Source: an uncultured Bacillota bacterium (lineage in GTDB: Bacteria > Bacillota > Clostridia > Peptostreptococcales > Anaerovoracaceae). Taken from it: a DNA stretch of 5,327 nt. Numbering within the stretch: position 1 is the stretch's first letter; each line of letters begins with the position of its first letter. Both the position numbers and the translations under genes were made by a program. Positions 1-5,327 of the stretch are shown piece by piece. Where the stretch lies: NCBI GenBank assembly GCA_946408315.1, contig CAMJRV010000203.1, forward strand, positions 1 to 5,327, read 5' to 3'. The notes under the pieces were generated by a model. It searched no databases. It saw nothing but the letters and a program-made list of their open reading frames with translations, and was not told the origin of the DNA.

Positions 1-182
1 TTCTCTAAGTTTTCAATTTCAATAAACGTTCTTTTGCCCATTATGGTAATGTCCATGCTTTTATAGAAGCTATCATAACCAGTTTCTTCTATTGTACCGG
101 TTTGATAAAGCCAGTCCAGGTTATGGTTTTTGTCAGCAAGATAGCCATCCATAGTAATGCAGCCATAAAAAAATAAACTCAT
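1..182 (-). CDS. Dihydrofolate reductase family protein (RibD C-terminal/YyaP-like), N-terminal part only
   Basis: The reading frame starts at ATG 182-180 and stays open for 60 codons to the window edge, so the C-terminal part is missing. A strong ribosome site, AAAGGAGGG at 198-190, lies 7 bases upstream and fixes the start. The protein begins MSLFFYGCITMDGYLADKNH and continues through an LDWLYQTG stretch to ITIMGKRTF near residues 46-54. The first beta strand with C-I-T-M-D-G-Y-L-A and the later I-M-G-K-R-T-F are typical of the DHFR-fold family that includes the RibD C-terminal domain and B. subtilis YyaP-like proteins. These are putative NADPH-dependent reductases whose substrate is generally unknown; the family call does not imply a true folate-pathway enzyme. 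It sits 3 bases after the stop of a short upstream frame, which suggests translational coupling. Family call is firm; substrate is unknown. Confidence 0.85.
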   Translation of the reverse strand, partial: MSLFFYGCITMDGYLADKNHNLDWLYQTGTIEETGYDSFYKSMDITIMGKRTFIEIENLE

Positions 183-185
183 TTT

Positions 186-346
186 TCAGCCCTCCTTTGA
201 TAAGTTCCAATTTATTAAAATGCCCCTCGTGCCTTTCTTATCGAAAAATGTCACTATATCATCTATGCGTGCAGAGGACATATCATTTGCGTCCACACCC
301 GCCTCAAATCGACACAAGTCTTTTTCAATGTTTTCTATTTTAACAT
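186..346 (-). pseudogene. Short ORF of about 53 codons, apparently frameshifted just after its start; unknown function
   Basis: A good ribosome site (AAAGGAGAG, 361-353) stands 6 bases before ATG 346-344, but that frame hits TAG at 337-335 after three codons. The next frame is open from a TAA just upstream of ATG 346 to TGA 188-186 and encodes 52 residues starting VKIENIEKDLCRFEAG and ending ILINWNLSKEG, with no suitable start codon at its head. One extra A in the run after ATG-TTA would join the two into a protein beginning M-L-K-I-E-N-I-E. The TGA lies 3 bases before the reductase ATG and overlaps its leader, as in a real operon. The tail (V-T-F-F, then G-I-L-I-N-W) faintly recalls C-terminal regions of TetR-type regulators, but I do not assign it. 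A sequencing error, a real lesion or a non-coding frame are all possible. Confidence 0.45.
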
Positions 347-410
347 TTTTATCTCTCCTTTAATCCACTACTTTTTGCTTAAATGAAATATATTCTCTAT
401 TTAAAAATGT

Positions 411-442
411 ATTATACACCACTTACAGTAAAAGGGAATCAA
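411..442 (-). promoter_or_regulatory. Candidate promoter for the short ORF and reductase gene
   Basis: On the minus strand there is a perfect TATAAT at 416-411. The best -35 match, TTGATT at 442-437, is 20 bases away, longer than the usual 16-18, so the -10 carries most of the weight. A start near base 404 would give a leader of about 45 bases before the ribosome site at 361-353. The AT-rich sequence just downstream (AAATA...TATTT, roughly 402-386) could be an operator, but nothing identifies a regulator. Confidence 0.35.
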
Positions 443-669
443 AAGCAGGAAATTATCTGTATTTTTACTTCATATTCTTGAACTCGGCGATAAAAAGGAT
501 TCCGTTTCATTCCCAGCTGATCCATAGCCCTTATAGCCGTTATATTTCCAGATTTCTAATCAGCATACATTTTTTCAAACTTGTCGCTTTCTATTCTCTT
601 CCAGCCTTTGTATTTGCCTTCGTTTTGATATCTCCCCGCTTCATGTCTAAACCGCCTTCTTTTAGGCTC
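439..669 (-). pseudogene. C-terminal remnant of a small serine recombinase (resolvase/invertase type) with an internal amber codon
   Basis: Read from 669 to TGA 441-439, the minus strand gives 76 codons containing E-G-K-Y-K-G-W-K-R-I (about codons 17-26), F-E-K-M-Y-A-D, then TAG at 558-556 (codon 38), then KSGNITAIRAMDQLGMKRNP and F-Y-R-R-V-Q-E-Y-E. This order, a basic E-G-K-Y-K-G-R-K-x-I linker followed by a helix-turn-helix ending in F-Y-R-x-V-K-E-Y-E, is the DNA-binding C-terminus of resolvase/invertase recombinases. The amber codon falls where relatives have Trp in Y-x-x-W-K-S/A-G, consistent with a TGG to TAG change. The catalytic N-terminal domain with its nucleophilic serine is absent: upstream the frame soon loses resemblance and meets TGA at 711-709. 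The gene is therefore truncated and interrupted, a scar of a lost mobile element. Family call is good; parent element unknown. Confidence 0.8.
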
Positions 670-726
670 AAAAAATAAGAAATACCGTGCTAGAGATTCA
701 AAAATACTTCAAAACTCTAACACGGT
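670..726 (-). terminator. Candidate Rho-independent terminator for the guaB-guaA transcript
   Basis: Arms 726-715 and 695-684 pair over 12 positions around a 19-base loop. On the minus-strand RNA all 12 pair, with one U-G wobble at 720/690; on the plus strand that position is a C-A mismatch, so the structure favours minus-strand RNA. The hairpin is followed by a T-rich tract (ATTTCTTATTTTTT, 683-670). It lies about 290 bases past the guaA stop with no convincing gene between, so it probably ends that transcript. The tail is interrupted, hence moderate confidence. Confidence 0.55.
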
Positions 727-1013
727 TTCCATAAAAATCAGATCGAAATAAACATCATCAATCTATATCGTTTTCCAAGGCGACGGAAAATTTGTTCACA
801 GCTAGGCGCACGCTCAAGTGAGAGCGGAACGTACTTCCCGTACGTGAGCACCGAACGCAGAGTGAGCAACAACGCTGTGGAGAAATTTAACGAGCCTTAC
901 TCCCGCCGTAGGTTGCGGGCTTCCAGCTCCCCATGGTCGCTGCAAGCCTCGCCAGCCCTGACAGGGGTAGTACCAACAGTTTTCTCTGCGCTTCACTTGA
1001 GAAAAGCTGGGTC
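727..1013 (-). other. Gene-free, GC-rich structured block downstream of guaA; possible non-coding RNA or intergenic repeat
   Basis: No convincing gene is present. From about 781 the base content turns GC-rich against the AT-rich sequence to its left. Local hairpins are visible: CGCTC/GAGCG (811-815 with 822-826), ACGTAC/GTACGT (829-834 with 840-845), CCCGC/GCGGG (902-906 with 915-919) and the long hairpin 972-1012. A short motif recurs imperfectly three times on the plus strand: TGAGAGCGGAACG at 819, TGAGCACCGAACG at 845 and TGAGCAACAACG at 863. The block would be transcribed as the 3' trailer of guaA unless it has its own promoter. It could be the end of an IS200/IS605-type element, another structured RNA or a dispersed repeat; I recognise no specific family. 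Bases 727-780 are AT-rich and hold only a weak TTTTCC/GGAAAA hairpin (771-790). Confidence 0.45.
972..1012 (-). other. Stem-loop directly after the guaA stop codon
   Basis: TTTTCTC (980-986) pairs with GAGAAAA (999-1005) around a 12-base loop, and ACC (972-974) with GGT (1010-1012) extends the stem through bulges. In minus-strand RNA it begins one base after the guaA TAG. No U-run follows, so it is not a standard intrinsic terminator; it may instead protect the 3' end of the message or form part of the larger structured block. Confidence 0.45.
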
Positions 1014-2579
1014 CTACTCCCACTCAATCGTTGACGGTGGCTTGGAGGTAATATCATAGACAATCCGATTTACTCCCTTGACCTCGTTCACGATCCGGTT
1101 GCTGATCTTCTCCAGGACGTCGTATGGAATACGAGCCCAGTCGGAGGTCATGCCGTCCACGCTGGTGACGGCGCGGATGCCGACGGTGTGGTCGTAGGTC
1201 CGGAAGTCGCCCATGACGCCGACGCTGCGGATGTTGGGCAGGACGGTGAAGTACTGCCAGATATCCCGTTCCAGACCGGCCAGGCGGACTTCCTCTCTGA
1301 GGATGGCGTCGGATTCCCGAATGATATGGAGCTTTTCTTCCGTGATGTCGCCGAGGCAGCGGATGGCAAGTCCGGGGCCGGGGAATGGCTGACGCCAGAC
1401 GAGCTCGGAAGCGATGCCGATCTCCTCGCCGACCCTTCTTACCTCATCCTTAAAGAGCAGTCTCAGGGGCTCCAGAAGCTCCAGCTTCATGTCTTCCGGC
1501 AGGCCTCCCACGTTGTGATGGCTCTTGATGACGGCCGCTTCTCCGGTTCCGCTCTCCACCACGTCAGGGTAGATGGTTCCCTGAAGCAGGAAGTCGATTC
1601 CGCCTTCCTGCTCGTAGAGCTTCTTGGACTCTTCTTCAAATACGGCGATAAATTCCGCGCCGATGATCTTTCTCTTCGTTTCCGGGTCGGACACGCCGGC
1701 AAGCTTGCTCAGAAAGCGCTCCTGGGCGTTGACCCTCTTGATCTTCATGTTGAACTGTTTTCCGTAAACCTTCATGACCTGATCGCCCTCGTCCTTTCGG
1801 AGCAGTCCATGATCGACGAAGATACAGGTCAGGTTGTCGCCGATGGCCTTATGGACCAGAACGGCCGCAACGGACGAATCAACACCGCCGGAAAGAGCGC
1901 ACAAAACCTTCCTGTCTCCGACCGTCTGCTTGATTTCCTCGATCTTAGTCTTGGCGAAGTTGGCCATGGTCCACGTGGGTTCACAGCCGCAGACCTGATA
2001 CAGGAAATTCTTCAAGAGATCCTGACCAAAGGGGGTATGGTGCACCTCCGGATGAAACTGAACGGCATACAGCCTTTTCCCAACGTGCTCCATGGAGGCA
2101 GTTGGGCAGTTGTCCGTAAATGAGGCGACTTCAAACCCTTCCGGAACCTGCTTAATATAATCAGTGTGGCTCATCCAGCAGATGCTCTCGTCCGCAATTC
2201 CTTTATACAGCAGGCTGCCGCATTCCCTGTCTCCAGCGCTGCTTCCCTGCATAAGCTTCACCCGGCCATATTCCTTGTAATCGGGGCTCACTACCTCGCC
2301 GCCGAGGACGTGGGCCATGAGCTGGGCGCCGTAACAGATTCCGAGAATCGGAATTCCCATTTCAAAAAGCTCCTTCGGCAGCGTCGGCGCTCCCTCTTCA
2401 TATACGCTGGCAGGTCCGCCGGTAAATATAATCCCCATGGGCCGGCTTTCCTTTACCCGTTCCAGGCATTTCGTGTAGGGAACGATCTCGCAGTAAACGC
2501 TGGCCTCCCTGACTCTCCTGGCAATCAACTGGTTGTACTGTCCGCCGAAATCGACGACTAAAACACCTTTAAAATCCAT
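1014..2579 (-). CDS. guaA: GMP synthase (glutamine-hydrolysing)
   Basis: Converts XMP to GMP with ATP and glutamine-derived ammonia, the last step of guanine nucleotide synthesis in the cytoplasm. The protein has 521 residues, a normal length for the single-chain enzyme. The N-terminal class I glutamine amidotransferase domain (about 1-195) opens with [18 protein letters not shown] and carries the nucleophile Cys82 in GICYGAQLM and the His176/Glu178 pair in YAVQFHPEV. The ATP pyrophosphatase domain (from about 205) has the P-loop SGGVDSS at 230-236 and a FVDHGLLR segment; the C-terminal dimerisation domain ends in the family's KPPSTIEWE. All key residues are intact. The start [13 protein letters not shown] fits the family. 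It lies 161 bases after guaB in the same direction, separated by a hairpin-rich repeat region, so co-transcription is likely but expression could be uncoupled. Confidence 0.98.
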   Translation of the reverse strand: MDFKGVLVVDFGGQYNQLIARRVREASVYCEIVPYTKCLERVKESRPMGIIFTGGPASVYEEGAPTLPKELFEMGIPILGICYGAQLMAHVLGGEVVSPDYKEYGRVKLMQGSSAGDRECGSLLYKGIADESICWMSHTDYIKQVPEGFEVASFTDNCPTASMEHVGKRLYAVQFHPEVHHTPFGQDLLKNFLYQVCGCEPTWTMANFAKTKIEEIKQTVGDRKVLCALSGGVDSSVAAVLVHKAIGDNLTCIFVDHGLLRKDEGDQVMKVYGKQFNMKIKRVNAQERFLSKLAGVSDPETKRKIIGAEFIAVFEEESKKLYEQEGGIDFLLQGTIYPDVVESGTGEAAVIKSHHNVGGLPEDMKLELLEPLRLLFKDEVRRVGEEIGIASELVWRQPFPGPGLAIRCLGDITEEKLHIIRESDAILREEVRLAGLERDIWQYFTVLPNIRSVGVMGDFRTYDHTVGIRAVTSVDGMTSDWARIPYDVLEKISNRIVNEVKGVNRIVYDITSKPPSTIEWE

Positions 2580-2601
2580 CCTTATATCATCATATCCTTT
2601 C
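2580..2601 (-). promoter_or_regulatory. guaA translation start region with a minimal upstream ORF
   Basis: The only clear purine-rich site, AAAGG at 2600-2596, is 16 bases from the guaA ATG, unusually far, but 5 bases from another ATG at 2590-2588. The preceding bases read ATG-ATG-ATA-TAA (2593-2582), whose stop ends 2 bases before the guaA start. TAAGG directly abuts guaA and is too close to act as a normal ribosome site. Ribosomes may terminate on this tiny frame and restart at guaA; this is inference from spacing. Confidence 0.35.
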
Positions 2602-2647
2602 TCAACTGAAAAATTCCAAGCCGGCTAAAGCCGGGTAATTTCTGTAT
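2601..2647 (-). repeat. 47-base intergenic repeat, copy 1 (next to guaA)
   Basis: Matches the copy at 2688-2734 at 40 of 47 positions without gaps. It folds into a hairpin: CCGGC (2621-2625) with GCCGG (2630-2634) around a four-base loop, flanked by GAAAAATT (2608-2615) and AATTTC (2637-2642), which can pair further out. Its left end overlaps the leader of guaA. Confidence 0.85.
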
Positions 2648-2648
2648 G

Positions 2649-2688
2649 GCACCTTCCTGACATTCGTTTCACGAATGTGGATAGGTGC
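2649..2688 (-). other. Strong stem-loop between the two 47-base repeats
   Basis: Three helices stack with small bulges: GCACCT (2649-2654) with AGGTGC (2683-2688), TCC (2655-2657) with GGA (2679-2681), and ACATTCGT (2660-2667) with ACGAATGT (2671-2678), around a three-base loop. This totals 17 pairs. No U-run follows on either strand, so it does not look like an intrinsic terminator. Together with the flanking repeats it forms a three-hairpin unit. Confidence 0.7.
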
Positions 2689-2734
2689 TCAACTGAAAAA
2701 TTTCAAACCGACCGGGGCCGGGTAATTTCTGTAT
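2688..2734 (-). repeat. 47-base intergenic repeat, copy 2 (next to guaB)
   Basis: Partner of 2601-2647; five of the seven differences lie in the central hairpin region. The stem is kept: 2708-2712 pairs with 2717-2721, with one G-U wobble in minus-strand RNA that would be an A-C mismatch in plus-strand RNA. It starts 6 bases after the guaB stop, so it would form the 3' structure of the guaB message. Confidence 0.85.
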
Positions 2735-2740
2735 ACCGCT

Positions 2741-4249
2741 CTATCTTACCTGACTGGAGGCGGTTTCCTTCAAAATAACGTCGTGGGCTCCGCCCTCCAC
2801 GATGCTTGTGGCGGATACCAGGGAAATCTTCGTGTATTTCTGCAAATTCGGAATATCCAGGACGCCGCAGTTGCACATGGTGGACTTCACCTTGTTCAGG
2901 GAAAGGGTCACGTTGTCCTTCAGAGAACCGGCATACGGCACATAGGAATCCACGCCCTCTTCAAAGGAGAGCTTGCCGTCGCCGCCCAGGTCGTAACGCT
3001 GCCAGTTTCTGGCCCTGTTGGAACCTTCACCCCAGTATTCCTTTACATAATTCCCATTAATGTTAAGCTTGTTGGTCGGGCTTTCATCAAACCTTGCAAA
3101 ATACCGTCCCAGCATGAGGAAGTCGGCTCCCATGGCGAGGGCCAGCGTCATATGGTAGTCGTACACGATTCCGCCGTCGGAACAGATCGGAATATAAACG
3201 CCCGTCCTCTCATAATATTCGTTCCTCGCTTCCGCAACCTCGATGACGGCAGTCGCCTGCCCACGTCCGATGCCCTTCTGTTCCCGGGTGATGCAGATGG
3301 AGCCGCCGCCGATTCCGACCTTGATGAAATCGGCCCCCGCTTCCGCAAGGAAAAGGAAACCCTCCTTATCGATGACGTTGCCGGCGCCGATCTTTACGTC
3401 GTTGCCGTATCTGCTCCTGACAAAGTTGATCGTCTCCCGCTGCCACTCGGAAAAGCCTTCGGAAGAGTCGATGCAGAGTACGTCCGCACCGGCATCCACC
3501 AGAGCAGGGATTCTTTCCTCGTAATCTCTCGTATTGACTCCGGCGCCTACCATATATCTCTTGCCTGCATCCAGCAGTTCGTTCGGATTTTCTTTGTGGG
3601 AATCGTAATCCTTCCGGAAAACGAAATAGATGAGCCTCTGGTTTTTATCGATGATAGGAAGGGCATTCAGCTTGTGGTCCCAAAGCATGTCGTTGGCCTC
3701 CGACAGGGTGACCCCTTCATTGGCGTAGACGAGGGCGGAAAAGGGGGTCATAATATCCGAAACTTTTGTTTCCAGCGACATTCTGCTGACGCGGTAATCC
3801 CTGCTCGTTACGATTCCCTGTATTTTGCCGTCCGCCGTACCGTCGTCGGTGACCGCCACCGTAGAGTGGCCCGTCCTCGCTTTCAATGCCAGAATATCCT
3901 TCAGGGTCTGGTCCGGCCTCAAGTTGGAATCGCTTTTGACGAAGCCCGCCTTATGACTCTTGACCCGCTTCACCATCGCCACCTGACCTTCGATCGTCTG
4001 CGAGGCAAAAATAAACGAAATTCCACCTTCTTTTGCCAGTGCGACCGCCAGCCTGTCGTCGGAAACGGACTGCATGATCGCAGAGACCAGTGGAATGTTC
4101 ATGGTAATTTCCGGGTCTTCCCCTTTTTTAAACTTTACAACCGGTGTTTTCAGATTGACATTCTCTATCTTGCACTCTTTTGACGAATATCCCGGTACCA
4201 GGAGATATTCGCTGAAGGTGCGGGATGGTTCATTGAAATAAAAAGCCAT
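2741..4249 (-). CDS. guaB: Inosine-5'-monophosphate dehydrogenase, Tritrichomonas-like type
   Basis: Oxidises IMP to XMP with NAD+, the committed and usually rate-limiting step toward GMP, in the cytoplasm; its product feeds GuaA encoded next. The 502-residue protein is a TIM-barrel enzyme interrupted by a regulatory pair of CBS domains (about 105-220, including VAVTDDG and LNALPII). The catalytic Cys319 lies in [12 protein letters not shown], Asp261 in LCIDSSEG, the phosphate-binding SDGGI at 357-361, and the mobile flap has Arg418-Tyr419 in NWQRYDLGG with Glu431 following. Most bacterial enzymes have GPGSICTTR instead; the [17 protein letters not shown] loop and the tail [10 protein letters not shown]...[10 protein letters not shown] match the T. 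foetus enzyme as I remember it. The start M-A-F-Y-F-N-E-P fits that relative. A ribosome site AAGGAGGAG (4269-4261) overlaps the stop of the upstream gene and sits 11 bases from the start. Confidence 0.97.
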   Translation of the reverse strand: MAFYFNEPSRTFSEYLLVPGYSSKECKIENVNLKTPVVKFKKGEDPEITMNIPLVSAIMQSVSDDRLAVALAKEGGISFIFASQTIEGQVAMVKRVKSHKAGFVKSDSNLRPDQTLKDILALKARTGHSTVAVTDDGTADGKIQGIVTSRDYRVSRMSLETKVSDIMTPFSALVYANEGVTLSEANDMLWDHKLNALPIIDKNQRLIYFVFRKDYDSHKENPNELLDAGKRYMVGAGVNTRDYEERIPALVDAGADVLCIDSSEGFSEWQRETINFVRSRYGNDVKIGAGNVIDKEGFLFLAEAGADFIKVGIGGGSICITREQKGIGRGQATAVIEVAEARNEYYERTGVYIPICSDGGIVYDYHMTLALAMGADFLMLGRYFARFDESPTNKLNINGNYVKEYWGEGSNRARNWQRYDLGGDGKLSFEEGVDSYVPYAGSLKDNVTLSLNKVKSTMCNCGVLDIPNLQKYTKISLVSATSIVEGGAHDVILKETASSQVR

Positions 4250-4267
4250 TTCGTTCCATTCTCCTCC

Positions 4268-5194
4268 TTAATGATTTTCCTGCAGAAACTCCTCCAGCGT
4301 CAGACCTTCTTTATAGATCTCCTCCGCAGCGGCACGTCCTACATATCTTATATGCCAAGGCTCGTATTGATAGCCTGTGATATCCTCTTTACCCTTTGGA
4401 AAACGGATAATAAAGCCAAACTCATGGGCATGTCCGGCAAGCCATTTTCCCTCCGGGGTCTCTCCGTATTCATTGGACAGCTGGTAGCCGACGCTCGGAG
4501 AGGAAACGTCGACAGAAAGCCCGGTCTGGTGCTCGCTCTGTCCCGGCTTTGCGCTGTATTTGTTGGCGGCCTCTTCCCCTTCCTTTTCAACGTAGCTGTC
4601 GAAAAGGATCTTCTGAAAGTCGTAGGAGCGGTAAGCCGTAGTCATCTTCAGTACGATTCCCTCCTGGCTGGCCTTGTCCACCATTCGGTGAAACGCAGCC
4701 GCCGCTTCCGCGCGCATATATCTTCCCGCCTTGGAACGATCCGGCGCAAAATACTTGATTTCCGTCAAATCATCAGGCTTATAGCTTTTGTCAATGGGAT
4801 TTTCCTTGTTGACCAGAATCAGAAACCCCTTCTCCCTGGCTTCTTCCAGAGTCTGGGATCCATTTCCGTCGTCCTCACTGGTTCTGCCGCTTTCGCTGTC
4901 ACCGCCGTTTCCGGCAGGATCTTCCGACTGGGGGTTCTCCCCGCCGCCCTGGGAACCAGTGCCGTCCGCGTCCTGACCACCCTCCTGATTTTGACCCGGA
5001 TTATTGGGTTCTTCTTTCCCTACGATGATCTTCGTCGGTCCGTCCGCGCCGCCGATGATTTTGGTCGGGCCGTCCGGACTTCCGATGATCCCGAGGGACC
5101 AGGCATTTCCAGAACCGTTTGCCGTCCATACAAGGCTTTCGATCAAAAAAAGTGCGATCACGATTATGGCCTTTATTCTCTTCTCGTTTAACAT
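4268..5194 (-). CDS. VanY-type D-alanyl-D-alanine carboxypeptidase, membrane-anchored or secreted
   Basis: A predicted zinc peptidase that removes the terminal D-alanine from wall peptides outside the membrane. Of 308 residues, about 7-23 form a hydrophobic helix after a basic start (signal peptide or anchor). Residues 36-55 are two tandem ten-residue repeats, IIGSPDGPTK and IIGGADGPTK; about 60-115 is a Gly/Asp/Glu/Asn/Ser-rich, probably disordered linker; and 115-308 is the catalytic domain. That domain shows T-A-Y-R-S (186-190), S-E-H-Q-T-G-L-S-V-D with zinc ligands His222 and Asp229, and Y-E-P-W-H-I-R-Y-V-G with Glu278 and zinc ligand His281, all intact. AGGA lies 5 bases before the ATG. 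The stop codon overlaps the guaB ribosome site, which points to an operon. Nothing nearby suggests a vancomycin cluster, so wall maintenance is likelier than resistance. Confidence 0.92.
   Translation of the reverse strand: MLNEKRIKAIIVIALFLIESLVWTANGSGNAWSLGIIGSPDGPTKIIGGADGPTKIIVGKEEPNNPGQNQEGGQDADGTGSQGGGENPQSEDPAGNGGDSESGRTSEDDGNGSQTLEEAREKGFLILVNKENPIDKSYKPDDLTEIKYFAPDRSKAGRYMRAEAAAAFHRMVDKASQEGIVLKMTTAYRSYDFQKILFDSYVEKEGEEAANKYSAKPGQSEHQTGLSVDVSSPSVGYQLSNEYGETPEGKWLAGHAHEFGFIIRFPKGKEDITGYQYEPWHIRYVGRAAAEEIYKEGLTLEEFLQENH
5030..5089 (-). repeat. Two 30-base in-frame repeats encoding I-I-G-x-x-D-G-P-T-K
   Basis: Units 5089-5060 and 5059-5030 encode IIGSPDGPTK and IIGGADGPTK, followed by a partial third start, I-I-V-G. 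The codons differ at several third positions, so the peptide is more conserved than the DNA. The G-G-A-D-G-P-T motif recalls a loop in beta subunits of sodium-pumping decarboxylases; here it lies outside any such protein, between the membrane segment and the linker. Confidence 0.75.
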
Positions 5195-5255
5195 GGCTGT
5201 CCTATCCTATCTATGCAAATCGATGCGTTTTCCTGCTTGATGTTTCTCTATCTTA

Positions 5256-5283
5256 ATTATGGGAAAAGTAGCTGCGATTTAAA
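5256..5283 (-). promoter_or_regulatory. Weak candidate promoter for the vanY-like/guaB/guaA cluster
   Basis: TTTAAA (5283-5278) and CATAAT (5261-5256) are 16 bases apart on the minus strand and upstream of the carboxypeptidase start. The -35 is a poor match to TTGACA. No purine riboswitch is recognisable in the 133 bases before the gene, so guanine control, if present, is not shown here. Confidence 0.3.
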
Positions 5284-5286
5284 CCT

Positions 5287-5301
5287 TTCCATCAAATGGA
5301 A
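5287..5301. other. Short perfect inverted repeat upstream of the cluster
   Basis: TTCCAT and ATGGAA flank a three-base centre. It lies just upstream of the candidate -35 hexamer, so it could be an operator site. It is short enough to be chance. Confidence 0.25.
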
Positions 5302-5327
5302 GCGGCGCGGCACTTTATCATTAAAAT

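Noticed and set aside
478..678. Plus-strand 66-codon frame starting at TTG
   Set aside because: It is antisense to the serine recombinase remnant, has no ribosome site, and its hydrophobic look reflects the opposite strand.
814..1023. Minus-strand 69-codon frame (and a plus-strand frame at 844-1059) over the structured block
   Set aside because: The minus frame overlaps the end of guaA, lacks a ribosome site and shows odd composition rich in Trp, Arg and Gly; hairpins account better for the region.
1188..2123. Long plus-strand frame of 311 codons
   Set aside because: It lies entirely antisense to intact guaA and shows no family motif; it is a shadow of the GC-rich third positions of guaA.
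2580..2740. Internal promoter or intrinsic terminator in the guaB-guaA spacer
   Set aside because: The best -10 (GATATG) and -35 (TTGGAA) are poor and would start almost at guaA; the hairpins lack a proper U-run.
2783..4183. Long plus-strand frame of 466 codons
   Set aside because: It is antisense to guaB, which has every catalytic residue; the opposite frame is open only because of codon bias.
4271..5191. Plus-strand frame of 306 codons
   Set aside because: It mirrors the vanY-like gene almost end to end and has no recognisable domain; the minus frame has complete zinc motifs.
4268..5194. Vancomycin-resistance vanY
   Set aside because: The fold and motifs fit VanY-type enzymes, but no vanR/S/H/A/X-like neighbours are present and it adjoins housekeeping purine genes.
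5195..5327. Purine (guanine) riboswitch before the cluster
   Set aside because: Expected for some clostridial gua genes, but the conserved three-way-junction and loop sequences are not visible in the 133 bases available.

Overview
The window looks like a chromosomal segment from a Gram-positive Clostridia-type bacterium, most likely Lachnospiraceae or a close relative. That placement rests on AT-rich spacers beside GC-richer core genes, strong AGGAGG-type ribosome sites, and the style of the predicted proteins; it is inference, not a database result. Every gene I can support is on the minus strand, so transcription runs from the right edge to the left.

Right to middle (5327 to 1014) is a compact three-gene cluster. 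First comes a membrane-anchored or secreted VanY-type D,D-carboxypeptidase (5194-4268). It is followed after 18 bases by guaB, IMP dehydrogenase (4249-2741), and then by guaA, glutamine-hydrolysing GMP synthase (2579-1014). GuaB makes XMP from IMP and GuaA aminates XMP to GMP, so the pair forms the complete guanine branch of purine synthesis. The carboxypeptidase trims wall peptides and is joined to them by position only. The GuaB protein closely resembles, from memory, the IMP dehydrogenase of the protist Tritrichomonas foetus, down to the numbering of catalytic residues.

The guaB-guaA spacer (2580-2740) holds two 47-base direct repeats, 40/47 identical, each forming a hairpin, with a third strong hairpin between them. 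No gene lies in it.

Downstream of guaA (1013-727) is a gene-free GC-rich block with at least four local hairpins and imperfect short repeats; I cannot assign it to a known RNA family. It ends near a 12-bp hairpin with a U-rich tail (726-670), the best candidate terminator for the gua transcript.

The left part (about 1-780) is AT-rich and looks accessory. It has the decayed C-terminal end of a small serine recombinase with an amber codon at a probable tryptophan position (669-439), a candidate promoter, a short reading frame that appears frameshifted right after a good ribosome site (346-186), and the first 60 codons of a dihydrofolate-reductase-family protein that runs off the window at base 1.
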